Assembly: GCA_014654705.1 (NCBI GenBank)
Contig: JACVZY010000071.1
Span: 155,439 to 219,438 of the forward strand
Direction: 5' to 3'
Origin: Ignavibacteria bacterium
GTDB taxonomy: Bacteria; Bacteroidota; Ignavibacteria; Kapaibacteriales; UBA4661
DNA length: 64,000 bases
In this document: piece by piece, positions 48,469 to 58,361 of the stretch
How positions within the stretch are numbered: position 1 is the stretch's first letter
Layout of the letters: each line of letters starts with the position of its first letter
Position numbers and translations under genes: made by a program
Notes under the pieces: model-generated
Seen by the model: only the letters and a program-made list of their open reading frames with translations
What the model was told of the DNA's origin: nothing
The model's database searches: none

Positions 48469-49614
48469 ATGAATATCCTTGTTCTGAATTGGCAAGATAG
48501 GCTCAATCCCCTTGCGGGTGGCGCAGAGACGCATTTGCACGAAATTTTCTCGCGTGTGGCTGCTGCTGGTCATCAGGTAACACTTTATTGCTCATCGTTT
48601 GACGGAGCGCGGTCGGAGGAATTACTTGATGGAATGGTCGTTCTACGCGAAGGCGCACGGAACACCTTTAATTTTTATGTTCCTCGCCGCTACAAGAATG
48701 ACTTTCGCTATCGTGGTTTTGATATTGTCGTGGACGATATCAATAAAATCCCGTTTTTCACTCCTTTGTATGTGCGTGAACCGATTCTAGCACTGGCACA
48801 TCACCTTTTCGGCACCAGTATTTTCGCCGAAGCGGGCTTGGTAGCGGGCAGTTATGTCTATTCTTCCGAACTTCTCTTGCCATATATCTACCGTACAACG
48901 CCATTTGCTGTGGTTTCCGACAGCACCAAGCACGAACTTATTGAGAAGGGCTTGCCTGCTGAAAATATGGCAGTGATTCCGAATTGTATTAACCGTGCTC
49001 AATTTCCTTTTACGGCTCACGTACAACACGGTGATTCTTTTACACCAATTATCGCCTATTTCGGGCGTTTGAAGCGCTATAAGAGTGTGCATCACCTCTT
49101 GGAAGCATTTGCGCCGCTTGCTGACGAATTTCCGGCGGCAAAAGTTCATATTATGGGGAAAGGCGACGCAGAAGCAGGCTTACGCGAACTGGCACTAGGA
49201 CTTGGCTTGAATACAGCCAATACGCAGCGTGTGGAATTTTTAGGATTTATCCCCGAAGAGCACAAGGCAGAGATGCTCGCTGCGGCATATTGTGTGGTGA
49301 ACCCGTCCATGAAAGAGGGGTGGGGTATTATCAACATTGAGGCGAATGCGTGTGGTACGCCGGTCATTGCAGCCAATGTTCCCGGCTTGCGCGACGCAGT
49401 GCAGCATGGCGAAAGTGGCTTGCTCTATGAATATGGCAATATCGCGTCGTTAACGGACGTATTACGTCGGATTCTTCTCGACAGCACCCTGCATCAGCAT
49501 TTGCAACAAGGAGCACTTCGGTTTGCACAGCGTTTTGATTGGGATGTTTCTGCTCATAGAATGATAGAAGAAATGAAAAGAATCATTGCTCGGAGAAAAA
49601 ACTCTCAAAATTGA
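48469..49614 (+). CDS. Family 4 glycosyltransferase
   Basis: MNILVLNWQDRLNPLAGGAETHLHEIFSRVAAAGHQVTLYCSSF, IAYFGRLKRYKSVHHLLEAF, NPSMKEGWGIINIEANACGTPVIAANVPGLRDAV. Confidence 0.94.
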   Translation: MNILVLNWQDRLNPLAGGAETHLHEIFSRVAAAGHQVTLYCSSFDGARSEELLDGMVVLREGARNTFNFYVPRRYKNDFRYRGFDIVVDDINKIPFFTPLYVREPILALAHHLFGTSIFAEAGLVAGSYVYSSELLLPYIYRTTPFAVVSDSTKHELIEKGLPAENMAVIPNCINRAQFPFTAHVQHGDSFTPIIAYFGRLKRYKSVHHLLEAFAPLADEFPAAKVHIMGKGDAEAGLRELALGLGLNTANTQRVEFLGFIPEEHKAEMLAAAYCVVNPSMKEGWGIINIEANACGTPVIAANVPGLRDAVQHGESGLLYEYGNIASLTDVLRRILLDSTLHQHLQQGALRFAQRFDWDVSAHRMIEEMKRIIARRKNSQN

Positions 49615-49849
49615 GACACAATATCTCACTTCATAAAAGAAACTCTCATACATGACTTTGGCTATTGAATTTTGAGCATAAAAATGGCGATTTTGGGCAA
49701 AAAAAGATGCTTTAGAATTTGGCACGAAATTTTATCATTACTTTTTATCAGTTTTGCATTACGACCACATATAAATGCAAACATTCCTTTGGTTCATTAA
49801 GACAATGTAGTTGAACAATATGTGAACTCCTTATCATAGGCACTCCCAA

Positions 49850-49915
49850 AGGAAGGGGAACAGCGAGCGGTACTGGCACGGTACCGCTCTTCCTGTATTA
49901 TGGGGTCACGGTGCC
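49850..49915 (+). promoter_or_regulatory. Structured leader upstream of the XRE-cupin gene
   Basis: GAGCGGTAC (49865-49873) / GTACCGCTC (49881-49889), loop TGGCACG; outer AGGAA/TTCCT; loop GGCAC complementary to GTGCC (49911-49915). Confidence 0.45.
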
Positions 49916-49961
49916 GTAAAGACTGCTTCTTTAAGAAGAACTCAATACTCTCTTTTGAGCA

Positions 49962-50606
49962 ATGAAAGCATCTCCCAAATCACCTAATGAAGATATAATT
50001 TCTCACCCGAAGCTGTTTGGTGAAAGTCTTCGGCGTTTGCGCATTGCTTGTGATATGTCTCTCCAACAAGCAGCCGATTCGGCTCTTATATCTAAATCAT
50101 TTTTATCAATGGTAGAAAGCGGTCAACGAGCAATGAGGTTTGAAGACCTGCTGCGGCTATTTTCTGCCTATCGTTATCCGTTCGGATGGTTCTTAACACA
50201 AACGCGAGATTCATTTCTCCAAAGCATTTTTGATGAGCCTCTGGACAGGGCAACGCTTAATATCGTCCAGCCGCGTACAAGCAGCCTCTTAATGACGGGT
50301 GAGCGCCTTTCGGATGCTTCCGCACGGTTGCTCTTGCTCCGCCCTTTGCGCTCCCGTGATGACAACGAATGGCTTGAACTCATGCTACCTGCGCAAACCC
50401 AGCTCACGGAGAACTCTCTATCGCTTTCGGGCGAAGTGCGCGGTGTGGTGCAGCGCGGTACATTGCTACTGCTTCTGGACAATAACGAATATCGCGCAAA
50501 AGAAGGTGATGAGTTTTGCTTTGATGGCACAATTCCTCATCTTATGCGGAATTACTTGACCGAACCCCTTGTTGTAACACTGGTCATTACGCCGGCTGCG
50601 TTGTAA
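49962..50606 (+). CDS. XRE family transcriptional regulator with C-terminal cupin domain
   Basis: LFGESLRRLRIACDMSLQQAADSALISKSFLSMVESGQRAMRFEDLLRL HTH; C-terminal GTLLLLLDNNEYRAKEGDEFCFDGTIPHLMRN cupin-like. Confidence 0.85.
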   Translation: MKASPKSPNEDIISHPKLFGESLRRLRIACDMSLQQAADSALISKSFLSMVESGQRAMRFEDLLRLFSAYRYPFGWFLTQTRDSFLQSIFDEPLDRATLNIVQPRTSSLLMTGERLSDASARLLLLRPLRSRDDNEWLELMLPAQTQLTENSLSLSGEVRGVVQRGTLLLLLDNNEYRAKEGDEFCFDGTIPHLMRNYLTEPLVVTLVITPAAL

Positions 50607-52104
50607 GCAGATTTGCGGCATCGTGCACTTCTTCTACGTCATCAAAATGAATACGTTCCGCACCGAGTATTTGATAATTTTCGTGACCTTTTCCGGCTAC
50701 AAGCACAATGTCACCACTTTGCGCTTGCCCGACGGCATAGCGAATGGCTTCGCGGCGGTCTGCCAGCACGGTAGTATTTGCAAATTTTTCTTTGGGAACT
50801 CCGGCAAGAATATCATCCAGAATTGCAAGAGGGTCTTCATTGCGAGGATTATCGCTAGTCAAAATAACAATATCCGATAGTTCTGCGGCGATTGCGCCCA
50901 TCTTAGAGCGTTTGGTACGGTCACGATTGCCACCACAACCCATCACACAAAGGATACGACCCGTGCGTGCCGACGAAGCCGATGTATCCCGCAGCTCGCG
51001 ACAAGCAAGTAACGCCTTTTCCAGTGCGTCCGGCGTGTGGGCGTAATCCACAATTGCCACCGACTGCCCATCCAACAGCGATAGACGTTGCATTCGTCCG
51101 GGAGCGCCTTGGACGCGATTTTTGATAGCCTCGTTCAGAACATTGATATCATAGCCCAGCGCAAATGCTAGTGCCACACACGCTGCAAGATTATCGCTAT
51201 TGAATTTCCCAATAAGCGGCATGGAAGTTTCAAGTGTCGTACCCCGCAGTTCCAACTGCAAATCGGTACGGGTAAAGCTAAGGTGTTCTTCGGCAATGCG
51301 GACATCTGCCCTTTTGCTCCGTCCAAAGAGCATACGCTGCGAGGCTTGTGTGTCTTTGAGCATAAAATCAGAGCGCTCGTCATCAGCATTCGCAACGGCA
51401 ATGGCGTTTTCGGGGAGCATATCGAACAAACCTTTTTTTGCCGCAGCATATACATCCATTGTGCCATGGAAATCAAGGTGATCCTGGGTAAGGTTGGTAA
51501 AAATAGCACCTGAAAAGGTCATTCCATGGACACGGTTAAGTGAAAGCGCATGAGAACTAACCTCCATCACAACTGCCGTAGCACCCCGTTTGCGCATATC
51601 GCCGAGAAGGGCACAGAGTTCGGGCGCTTCGGGCGTGGTGAAACTGGACGGAATGATCTCTTTACCAATATAATTCCCTGTTGTGCCGATAATCCCGACT
51701 GTTTCGCCTACTGCCTCCAGAAGATGCTTCAGAATAAACGTACACGTTGTTTTCCCATTCGTGCCGGTAATTCCAAAAACACGGAGCTTTTTAGAAGGCT
51801 CATCATGCCAGATATGCGCCATTTCAGCCAATACTTTTCGGCTATCAGGCACGATGACAAGAGACACATTTGAGGGCACTTCGACTTCGCGCTCCGCTAC
51901 TACTACCCGCGCTCCGCGCTCAATTGCTTGTCCGACAAAGTCATGTCCGTCCGCTTGCAAGCCTGTGATTGCCACAAAAAGCGCATCCTCGCTACATTGT
52001 CGAGAATCGTACTGGATACTGGTAACGGCGCGAGCAAGCGCATGGTCATCGCCTTGAAGAATATACGAAGGGGTCAGTCCAAGTAGGGTGTGCAGCGATT
52101 TCAT
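50587..52104 (-). CDS. murE: UDP-N-acetylmuramoyl-L-alanyl-D-glutamate ligase MurE
   Basis: SIQYDSRQCSEDALFVAITG, FGITGTNGKTTCTFILKHLLEAVG, FTNLTQDHLDFHGTMDVYAAAK, DYAHTPDALEKAL, LTSDNPRNEDP. Confidence 0.96.
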   Translation of the reverse strand: MKSLHTLLGLTPSYILQGDDHALARAVTSIQYDSRQCSEDALFVAITGLQADGHDFVGQAIERGARVVVAEREVEVPSNVSLVIVPDSRKVLAEMAHIWHDEPSKKLRVFGITGTNGKTTCTFILKHLLEAVGETVGIIGTTGNYIGKEIIPSSFTTPEAPELCALLGDMRKRGATAVVMEVSSHALSLNRVHGMTFSGAIFTNLTQDHLDFHGTMDVYAAAKKGLFDMLPENAIAVANADDERSDFMLKDTQASQRMLFGRSKRADVRIAEEHLSFTRTDLQLELRGTTLETSMPLIGKFNSDNLAACVALAFALGYDINVLNEAIKNRVQGAPGRMQRLSLLDGQSVAIVDYAHTPDALEKALLACRELRDTSASSARTGRILCVMGCGGNRDRTKRSKMGAIAAELSDIVILTSDNPRNEDPLAILDDILAGVPKEKFANTTVLADRREAIRYAVGQAQSGDIVLVAGKGHENYQILGAERIHFDDVEEVHDAANLLTTQPA

Positions 52105-52176
52105 AGATTACCTTGAAAAATTGTGCTATTGTAAAGCAACGGTACAACATCCAGTAATGACAATACTCACAAACAT

Positions 52177-52208
52177 ATAAAAAAAGCCGCTTCTGCAATG
52201 AAGCGGCT
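52177..52208 (-). terminator. Rho-independent terminator after the tRNA pair
   Basis: AGCCGCTT (52185-52192) / AAGCGGCT (52201-52208), followed on the minus strand by a run of T (AGAAGCGGCTTTTTTTATATG). Confidence 0.85.
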
Positions 52209-52224
52209 CTAGCAGTATTTTATG

Positions 52225-52307
52225 TGCCCGGAACAGGACTTGAACCTGCACATCCGGAGGATACTACAACCTGAATATAGCGCGTCTGCCAATTCCGCCA
52301 TCCGGGC
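52225..52307 (-). tRNA. tRNA-Leu (anticodon CAG)
   Basis: GCCCGGATGGCGGAATTGGCAGACGCGCTATATTCAGGTTGTAG...GGTTCAAGTCCTGTTCCGGGCA; 7-bp acceptor, loop TTCAGGT, long variable arm. Confidence 0.95.
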
Positions 52308-52329
52308 AAATTTCGATACGTACTGTTTG

Positions 52330-52416
52330 CGGAGAGGGAGAGATTCGAACTCTCGGTAAGATTGCTCTTACAACGGTTTTCGAGACCGGCCCATTCAACC
52401 ACTCTGGCACCTCTCC
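52330..52416 (-). tRNA. tRNA-Ser (anticodon CGA)
   Basis: GGAGAGGTGCCAGAGTGGTTGAATGGGCCGGTCTCGAAAACCGTTG...GTTCGAATCTCTCCCTCTCCG; acceptor GGAGAGG/CCTCTCC, loop CTCGAAA, long variable arm. Confidence 0.94.
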
Positions 52417-52510
52417 GTATTTTTTTTTGAGACAGATTTCAAATATACTGCCTCTTTGTCTTTTGCACAACAAATTTTTTCGTGCTGCCATTGAAAAATG
52501 CTCGCCACTT

Positions 52511-53005
52511 TTACGATTGCATTTGGCGCTGCTCACGGAGCGCGTGCAGTTGCTCACGATTGCGTAGGCGCTGCTCACGACGAAAACCGGCTTCATCATA
52601 GCGGCGTTTTTCTTCTTCGGTTTCCAATGTAAGCGGCGGCACTGCTATTGGACGACGGTCGTTGTCAAGCGCAACAAATGTTAGATAGGCTTTATTAGAC
52701 GGCACTTCATCGCCTTCGATAGTAACGCGAACCGTTTTTACGCCCACCTCAACGGAAGTCTTGAAAGCGCGATTCACCGACGCATAGATTTTTACGACAT
52801 CACCCAATCGAATCGGTTCGTTAAAATTGATTTCGTCCACCGATGCCGTGACGCAGATGCGCCCTGCGTGCTTCATGGCAGCCAGCGCAGCAGCAATATC
52901 AATCCAGTGCATTAGGCGCCCGCCGAGCAAGTTACCAAGCATATTGGTATCGTTCGGCAGTACAAGTTCGGTCATTACCACTTCCGAGTTTTTGGGCGTT
53001 TTCAT
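52511..53005 (-). CDS. Acyl-CoA thioesterase (YciA-like hotdog)
   Basis: LPNDTNMLGNLLGGRLMHWIDIAAALAAMKHAGRICVTASVDEINFNEPIRLGDVVKIYASVNRAFKTSVEVGVKT. Confidence 0.93.
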   Translation of the reverse strand: MKTPKNSEVVMTELVLPNDTNMLGNLLGGRLMHWIDIAAALAAMKHAGRICVTASVDEINFNEPIRLGDVVKIYASVNRAFKTSVEVGVKTVRVTIEGDEVPSNKAYLTFVALDNDRRPIAVPPLTLETEEEKRRYDEAGFRREQRLRNREQLHALREQRQMQS

Positions 53006-53050
53006 CGGTCAATACCTTTTAATAATAACAATCAGAACAGGAACAAAAAA

Positions 53051-53842
53051 TTATGGTTGAGGCGTTGCAGTTGCTGCCAAAGCTGTTTTGAGCAATCCTT
53101 CAATTTCCACTGCCTCTCCCTGCATCTTGCCTTGCGCAAAGCGCTGGCGGTAGAGGCGCAAGGATTCCTGAGCCTCCTGAAGGCGCTTCAAGCGAACAAG
53201 CATACGCGCCTTGCCCAAAAATGCCGGTTCAAGAAATTCAGTATCGGGAAAATTGTTCAGCACGAGGTCGTAATACGTTAGCGATGCACGTGGAGCATTA
53301 AGTTTGACATACAACTCGGCAGTACGAAAGTCATGTTCGGCAAGTTTGGTGCGGAGTTCGATAATACGCTTACCAGCCTCTATTGCTAACGAATCTTTTG
53401 TGTAGAGTGCTTGAAACTCGCTGAATGCCTTGATTGCTTGCTTCGTATAATCTTGGTCGCGGTCAAATTTGGGGGACTGTTTCATACTGCTCATTGCGGC
53501 TTTATAGGCAGCAATTTTTGCGTACTCACTATTGGGAAAGGTGCGTCGAAGCTGGTTGTAATTGTACGCTGCCAGAATATTTTCACCTTTCTTCACATTG
53601 ATTTCTGCGAGATAATACTGCGCATCGTCGGCATATTTGCTTGCCGGATATTGGAGCTTGATAACGTCGAAATACTTCTGCGCCACGGCAAGATTTTCTG
53701 TATTAAACGCCTCCAGTGCCTGCTCGTAGTATTCGTCTGCGTTACGTGGAGCCAGAGTTACTTTTTGTGAGCAGCCAGATGCTGCCGAAAGAATCATGAG
53801 CAGCCCAAGAGCAAGAATTGCGCGAAATTTCAGCATAAACAC
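53051..53842 (-). CDS. bamD: Outer membrane protein assembly factor BamD-like lipoprotein
   Basis: Lipobox ILSAASGCSQK; ADEYYEQALEAFNTENLAVAQKYFDVIKLQYPASKYADDAQYYLAEINVKKGENILAAYNYNQLRRTFPNSEYAKIAAYK. Confidence 0.88.
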   Translation of the reverse strand: MFMLKFRAILALGLLMILSAASGCSQKVTLAPRNADEYYEQALEAFNTENLAVAQKYFDVIKLQYPASKYADDAQYYLAEINVKKGENILAAYNYNQLRRTFPNSEYAKIAAYKAAMSSMKQSPKFDRDQDYTKQAIKAFSEFQALYTKDSLAIEAGKRIIELRTKLAEHDFRTAELYVKLNAPRASLTYYDLVLNNFPDTEFLEPAFLGKARMLVRLKRLQEAQESLRLYRQRFAQGKMQGEAVEIEGLLKTALAATATPQP

Positions 53843-53945
53843 GGTAAAAAACTAAACAAGATACAAGAGAATTGCGACTGCAAACTTACATATTTTTTGT
53901 GCCGTAGCCACATTTTTTTATTTCGCCGGAATGGTAGTCCCTACA

Positions 53946-53981
53946 ATGCAAACACCCGCAAAACGTGTGGCTTTGCGGGTG
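53946..53981 (-). terminator. Hairpin terminator downstream of the acyl-CoA dehydrogenase gene
   Basis: CACCCGCAAA (53953-53962) / TTTGCGGGTG (53972-53981), 10-bp perfect stem; weak T-tract TTTGCATTG on the minus strand. Confidence 0.55.
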
Positions 53982-54082
53982 CTGTGTATGCGTATTCAAA
54001 AACACCTTGAAATAGCTGCATTTGCTTAACATTCTTTAACAGAATTGACTTGTATGCACCTGCTCTCAAGAGGGCTTCGTTC

Positions 54083-55867
54083 TTATGCTCCGATTGGGTA
54101 TCCTGTCGCTGCGAGCACTTTTTGTGCAATCGAACGACGAAGTCCAATCGTGTTTACCGTTGCATGGCGTGTGAAACGCTTCAGCGCGCCAATGAAGACA
54201 GCAATTTCTTGCTCGTTATCGGTCATGCGGCTGATAGCATCGCGCCCTGCTACGGCGGAGCGCTCTACCGCATCGTGCGTATAGAGTTTCGTCATTTCTT
54301 CCATAAGACTTGTATCTACACCGCGAGCATTGAGCTTGCGCGTACGAAGGATTGCCGACTCGGACGAGTAAAGGTTCATGATAATATCGGCAATACGTGC
54401 CATCATTTCCTGCTCTGCGTCAACTTTTGCACCGAATTTCATGGCTGCTGTTCCGGCAAGCATAAGCACAACGTTTTTGAGATTGCGCACTGCACGGAGT
54501 TCCTCACCAAGCAAGCCGCCATCATTGACTTCTTCGAGACTAGCATCCATCACCTTTTGCTGCACGCCTTGTGCAGCCTGCATGAGTGGCAATTCGCCCT
54601 TCATTGCACGTTTCAGGAGCATACCCGGAATGAGCATACGATTAATTTCATTCGTGCCCTCATAGAGGCGCATGATGCGGGCATCACGGTAAGCACGCTC
54701 AATAGCATACTCTGCCGAGAAACCGTAGCCACCGTGAATCTGAACGCCTTCATCAACAACGAAACTGAGAACCTCGCTGCCAAGCACTTTAATCATTGAG
54801 CATTCAACGGCATATTCCTCAATACACTTGAGTTTCTCAGAACCTTCTTTTTTATCGCCGATAGCGTCATCAATCAAACCCGCCGTGCGGTACACAACGG
54901 ATTCGCACGCGAAAATGCGAGCAGCCATTTCACCAAGCTTCTCTTGAATCATACCGAAGTTGGCAATCGGCTGACCAAATTGCTTGCGCTCTTGCGCATA
55001 TTTTGCTGCGATGGCAAGTGCGTTTTTCGCACCGCCCAAGCCGCCTGCGCCGAGTTTGAAGCGTCCTGTGTTCAGAATGTTAAATGCAATTTTTGCACCC
55101 TGACCCACTTCACCAAGTAGATTTTCAACCGGAACTTTCACTTTGTCCAAAATGAGCATACGAGTCGATGACGATTTGATACCCATTTTATGCTCTTCAG
55201 CACCGGTGGAAACACCTTCGTAAGTGCGTTCAACCAAAAACGCGCTAAATTTTTCTTTTTGTCCGTCCACACGTGCAAAAACGGTGAAAAGATCGGCAAA
55301 ACCAGCGTTGGTAATCCACATTTTGGTTCCGTCCAATACGTAATGCTTACCGTCTTCACTCAAGACTGCCTTGCACTGACCGCCGAGCGCATCCGAGCCT
55401 GCATTCGGCTCTGTAAGCGCATAAGCAGCAATAATCTCTGCGGAATTTAATTTCGGCAGGTATTTCTCTTTTTGTGCAGCATTGCCAAAATAGACAGTCG
55501 GGAGCGAACCAATGCTTTGGTGTGCACCGTACGTGGTACTGAAGCCACCCAAAACCGCCATCTCTTCAGCAATGAGCATAGCTGCTGTTTTGGGAAGGTC
55601 GGTTCCACCGTACTCTTCGGGGATTTCTATACCCAACAGCCCCATATCACCAAGTTTACGGAGTAGTTCTTCGTTCAAGCCGGGTTCCATTTTCTCCAAT
55701 TTGGAGATATTGGGAATGACTTCGTTCTCGCAAAAATCTTTTGTTGTCTGACCAATCATCTTGAGTTCATCGCTGAACTCTTCGGGCGAAAAAACGGTCT
55801 CAGGCACTGTTTCTTCCATGAGAAATGCGCCGCCCTTTTGGAGTTTTTTTGTTTCGGTAGCTGTCAT
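54083..55867 (-). CDS. Acyl-CoA dehydrogenase (about 595 aa, VLCAD/ACAD9-like length)
   Basis: LGIEIPEEYGGTDLPKTAAMLIAEEMA, YALTEPNAGSDALGGQCKAVL, GTKMWITNAGFADLFTVFARV, QIHGGYGFSAEYAIERAYRDARIMRLYEGTNEINRMLI. Confidence 0.95.
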   Translation of the reverse strand: MTATETKKLQKGGAFLMEETVPETVFSPEEFSDELKMIGQTTKDFCENEVIPNISKLEKMEPGLNEELLRKLGDMGLLGIEIPEEYGGTDLPKTAAMLIAEEMAVLGGFSTTYGAHQSIGSLPTVYFGNAAQKEKYLPKLNSAEIIAAYALTEPNAGSDALGGQCKAVLSEDGKHYVLDGTKMWITNAGFADLFTVFARVDGQKEKFSAFLVERTYEGVSTGAEEHKMGIKSSSTRMLILDKVKVPVENLLGEVGQGAKIAFNILNTGRFKLGAGGLGGAKNALAIAAKYAQERKQFGQPIANFGMIQEKLGEMAARIFACESVVYRTAGLIDDAIGDKKEGSEKLKCIEEYAVECSMIKVLGSEVLSFVVDEGVQIHGGYGFSAEYAIERAYRDARIMRLYEGTNEINRMLIPGMLLKRAMKGELPLMQAAQGVQQKVMDASLEEVNDGGLLGEELRAVRNLKNVVLMLAGTAAMKFGAKVDAEQEMMARIADIIMNLYSSESAILRTRKLNARGVDTSLMEEMTKLYTHDAVERSAVAGRDAISRMTDNEQEIAVFIGALKRFTRHATVNTIGLRRSIAQKVLAATGYPIGA

Positions 55868-56132
55868 GCTGAACACCACTTGAATTAGGAATGGAGAATT
55901 GAGGGGATTAAGAGTCGGTTACACTTGAAGTTAGGGCAAATGCTGTGCATGCAGTTGCCTCGTGTACAAATCTACAAAAAAACGTTGACGTGTCAACTAA
56001 TAAAACACAAATAATGAAAATTTTGTCATCAGGGAGAATTTGGCACAAAAGAAATATGGCGAAAGCGTGTCAACATGCGCTTTAGCTACGATATTGGGAA
56101 GTGATGTTTCTCTTTACGGGAAGATAATAATT

Positions 56133-56957
56133 CTATCGTTCTGAAATTTTTTCGGGATATTTTTGTTCGAGATTTGGCAGCAACTCGTATTGAATCCATT
56201 TGTAGTTTGGCTTGATAGCAAGACCACGTTTGTAGGTTGTACGGGCATTTTCCCATTCATTAACGGCTTCATAGCACTGCCCCAGCGCTGCGAGAGTTTC
56301 CAAATAGCCCCAGCTTGGCTTAATGCTACTTTGCAAGCTAGGCTGCTGTAATTCTTTTTCGTAGAGCACCTGCGCACGTTTCCAGACATCTAACGCCTTT
56401 CGGAGACCACCGCCGAAAATAGAGGGCTTGTAGAACAGCGCATTGCCTTGAACGTAGAGCACACGGGGGTTGTTTGGCTCAAGTGCCAGCGCTTCATTGA
56501 TAAGCGTTTCGATTTTGGGTCCCACGATAATCAAGTTCAGAGCATTGCTTTTCAAACGAATCCCGTAAAGCGTAGCAAGAATCACCTTCGGCTCCGCTTG
56601 ATAGGGCAGCCGTGCCGTCAGCAATTCAGCGTGTTCGATAGCTTTATCAAGGTATAGCCCCACCAGCGACGGGTCGCCATTCCGTGCCACTCCCAGCAGA
56701 CACAGCCAGCATTCGGAGTATGTGAGATAGTATAAAGCGTTAGCATCGTTTTGGGCAATGAATAACTGTTCAAACTGTGCACGTGCCTTGATAAGTGAGT
56801 GTTTGTTTTGGAGTGTGATACCATCATCCAAGAGCTTTCGGGCAGCAAGAATTGTCTCAGTGGAAGCAAATACGAATTGCAAAGACAGGAGTGCCGCCAC
56901 AAGCGTCAGACACAGCATTCTGCAACAAGCGAGAGAGAAAGAAGCGCCACCATTCAT
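56133..56957 (-). CDS. Exported tetratricopeptide-repeat-like protein
   Basis: Signal peptide; YLETLAALGQCYEAVNEWENARTTYKRGLAIKPNYKWIQYELLP; EALALEPNNPRVLYVQGNALFYKPSIFGG. Confidence 0.75.
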   Translation of the reverse strand: MNGGASFSLACCRMLCLTLVAALLSLQFVFASTETILAARKLLDDGITLQNKHSLIKARAQFEQLFIAQNDANALYYLTYSECWLCLLGVARNGDPSLVGLYLDKAIEHAELLTARLPYQAEPKVILATLYGIRLKSNALNLIIVGPKIETLINEALALEPNNPRVLYVQGNALFYKPSIFGGGLRKALDVWKRAQVLYEKELQQPSLQSSIKPSWGYLETLAALGQCYEAVNEWENARTTYKRGLAIKPNYKWIQYELLPNLEQKYPEKISER

Positions 56958-57035
56958 TGATTATTTTTCATTTGACGTACAACAACAACTATTATCATCC
57001 ATGAAGAAGTTTAGCCATGGACAAACGTTACAAAT

Positions 57036-58166
57036 TTAGTAACAACGCTCAAGAAGCATTGTCGAAAAATGGTGCAACATTGTTCGATATTCACTTGTAG
57101 GAAGGGCTTCCAGAGCACGATGCGCTTGAGCGGTATAGGCAGCAACAGCATCACGTCCGGCTTGGAGCGTACCATTCCGTTCAAAAAGTGCAATCATTGA
57201 TTTTGCTCGCTCCGGCTGCAAGCCCCGTCCTTGTAGAAATTCATCCAGTAGAGCATTATCACTTGAATTCATGCTTGCTCGATGTTCAAGTGCATGAGTG
57301 ATTAAAAAAGTCTTCTTGCCTTCAATAATATCACCGCCGATTGTTTTTCCGAGCGCTGCGGCATCGGCTGTGGCATCCAAAATATCATCCAGTATTTGGA
57401 AGGCAATACCTACTGACCGAGCAAAGGTTTTAAGGGCAGCAAACTCTTGTGCCGAACCATTACCAAGAACCGTACCAAGCGTAGCACAAAGCTCCAGCAT
57501 GCGTGCAGTTTTTTTTTCAATCATCATCGTATATTCCGCCATCGAAATATAATCTCGCTCTTGAAATTCCATATCATAGACCTGTCCTTCGCAAATCTCA
57601 AGAATGGCACGAGTTACAAGGTCAGCACATTCAGCAAAGCGGGGTATGTGGGCATAGTGCTTCAAGAGCAGCTGGTATGCCACAGCCATCATAGCATCAC
57701 CACTCAAAATTGCGACACTTGTATTCCATTGCGTATGAATCGTCGGCAAACCGCGCCGGAGTGGGGCGGCATCCATAATGTCATCGTGGACAAGCGTAAA
57801 ATTGTGCAGCACCTCAATGACGACACCACCCATCGTAGCATAAAACGGGTTACCGCCGACTGCGCCACAAGCAAGCATGGTCAGAATGGGTCGTATGCGC
57901 TTCCCACCATTGGAAAGAACATGACGCATTGGCTCAAGAAGATTTTTAGGTTCAGTCCTTTGCAGTGCCGCTTTGAGTGTCGCTTCTACCGCCGTTTTGT
58001 ATTCGGCGTAATAGTGTGTAAAATCTGTTGGTAACGTGGTAATAGTTGCCGCAGAAACCGAGTGAAATGACGCTTGCACAGAACCAATAAACATGGGCGT
58101 GCGAAACGGCTCCGCAAATTTGAGCGCAACGCCCACTTCGGCATTATGTGATAATGCTTTACTCAT
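57036..58166 (-). CDS. Polyprenyl diphosphate synthase, copy 2 (paralogue of 32033-33031)
   Basis: VLSNGGKRIRPILTMLACGAVGGNP, LVHDDIMDAAPLRRGLPTIHTQW, FQILDDILDATADAAALGKTIGGDIIEGKKTFLITHALEHR. Confidence 0.93.
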   Translation of the reverse strand: MSKALSHNAEVGVALKFAEPFRTPMFIGSVQASFHSVSAATITTLPTDFTHYYAEYKTAVEATLKAALQRTEPKNLLEPMRHVLSNGGKRIRPILTMLACGAVGGNPFYATMGGVVIEVLHNFTLVHDDIMDAAPLRRGLPTIHTQWNTSVAILSGDAMMAVAYQLLLKHYAHIPRFAECADLVTRAILEICEGQVYDMEFQERDYISMAEYTMMIEKKTARMLELCATLGTVLGNGSAQEFAALKTFARSVGIAFQILDDILDATADAAALGKTIGGDIIEGKKTFLITHALEHRASMNSSDNALLDEFLQGRGLQPERAKSMIALFERNGTLQAGRDAVAAYTAQAHRALEALPTSEYRTMLHHFSTMLLERCY

Positions 58167-58361
58167 AGTTATGACCTTTCTTGTCGTACAAAGCCCTGAC
58201 GAAATTGAATCGGTGGTGATTAAACGGCGCTTGGTGTTAGTGGTGCACAAGTGTTAGTGGTACACAAAACGCTGCACTTTATGGACGCACATATCAATAC
58301 CAAATTGCAGAATATTGTCCAAAAATGCAATTTTTTTTACAAAAATTACAATGTTTTTGGA

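Noticed and set aside
52225-52416. tRNA pair as an integration hotspot
   Set aside because: Flanking genes (murE, thioesterase, bamD) are housekeeping, and no partial tRNA repeat was noticed.
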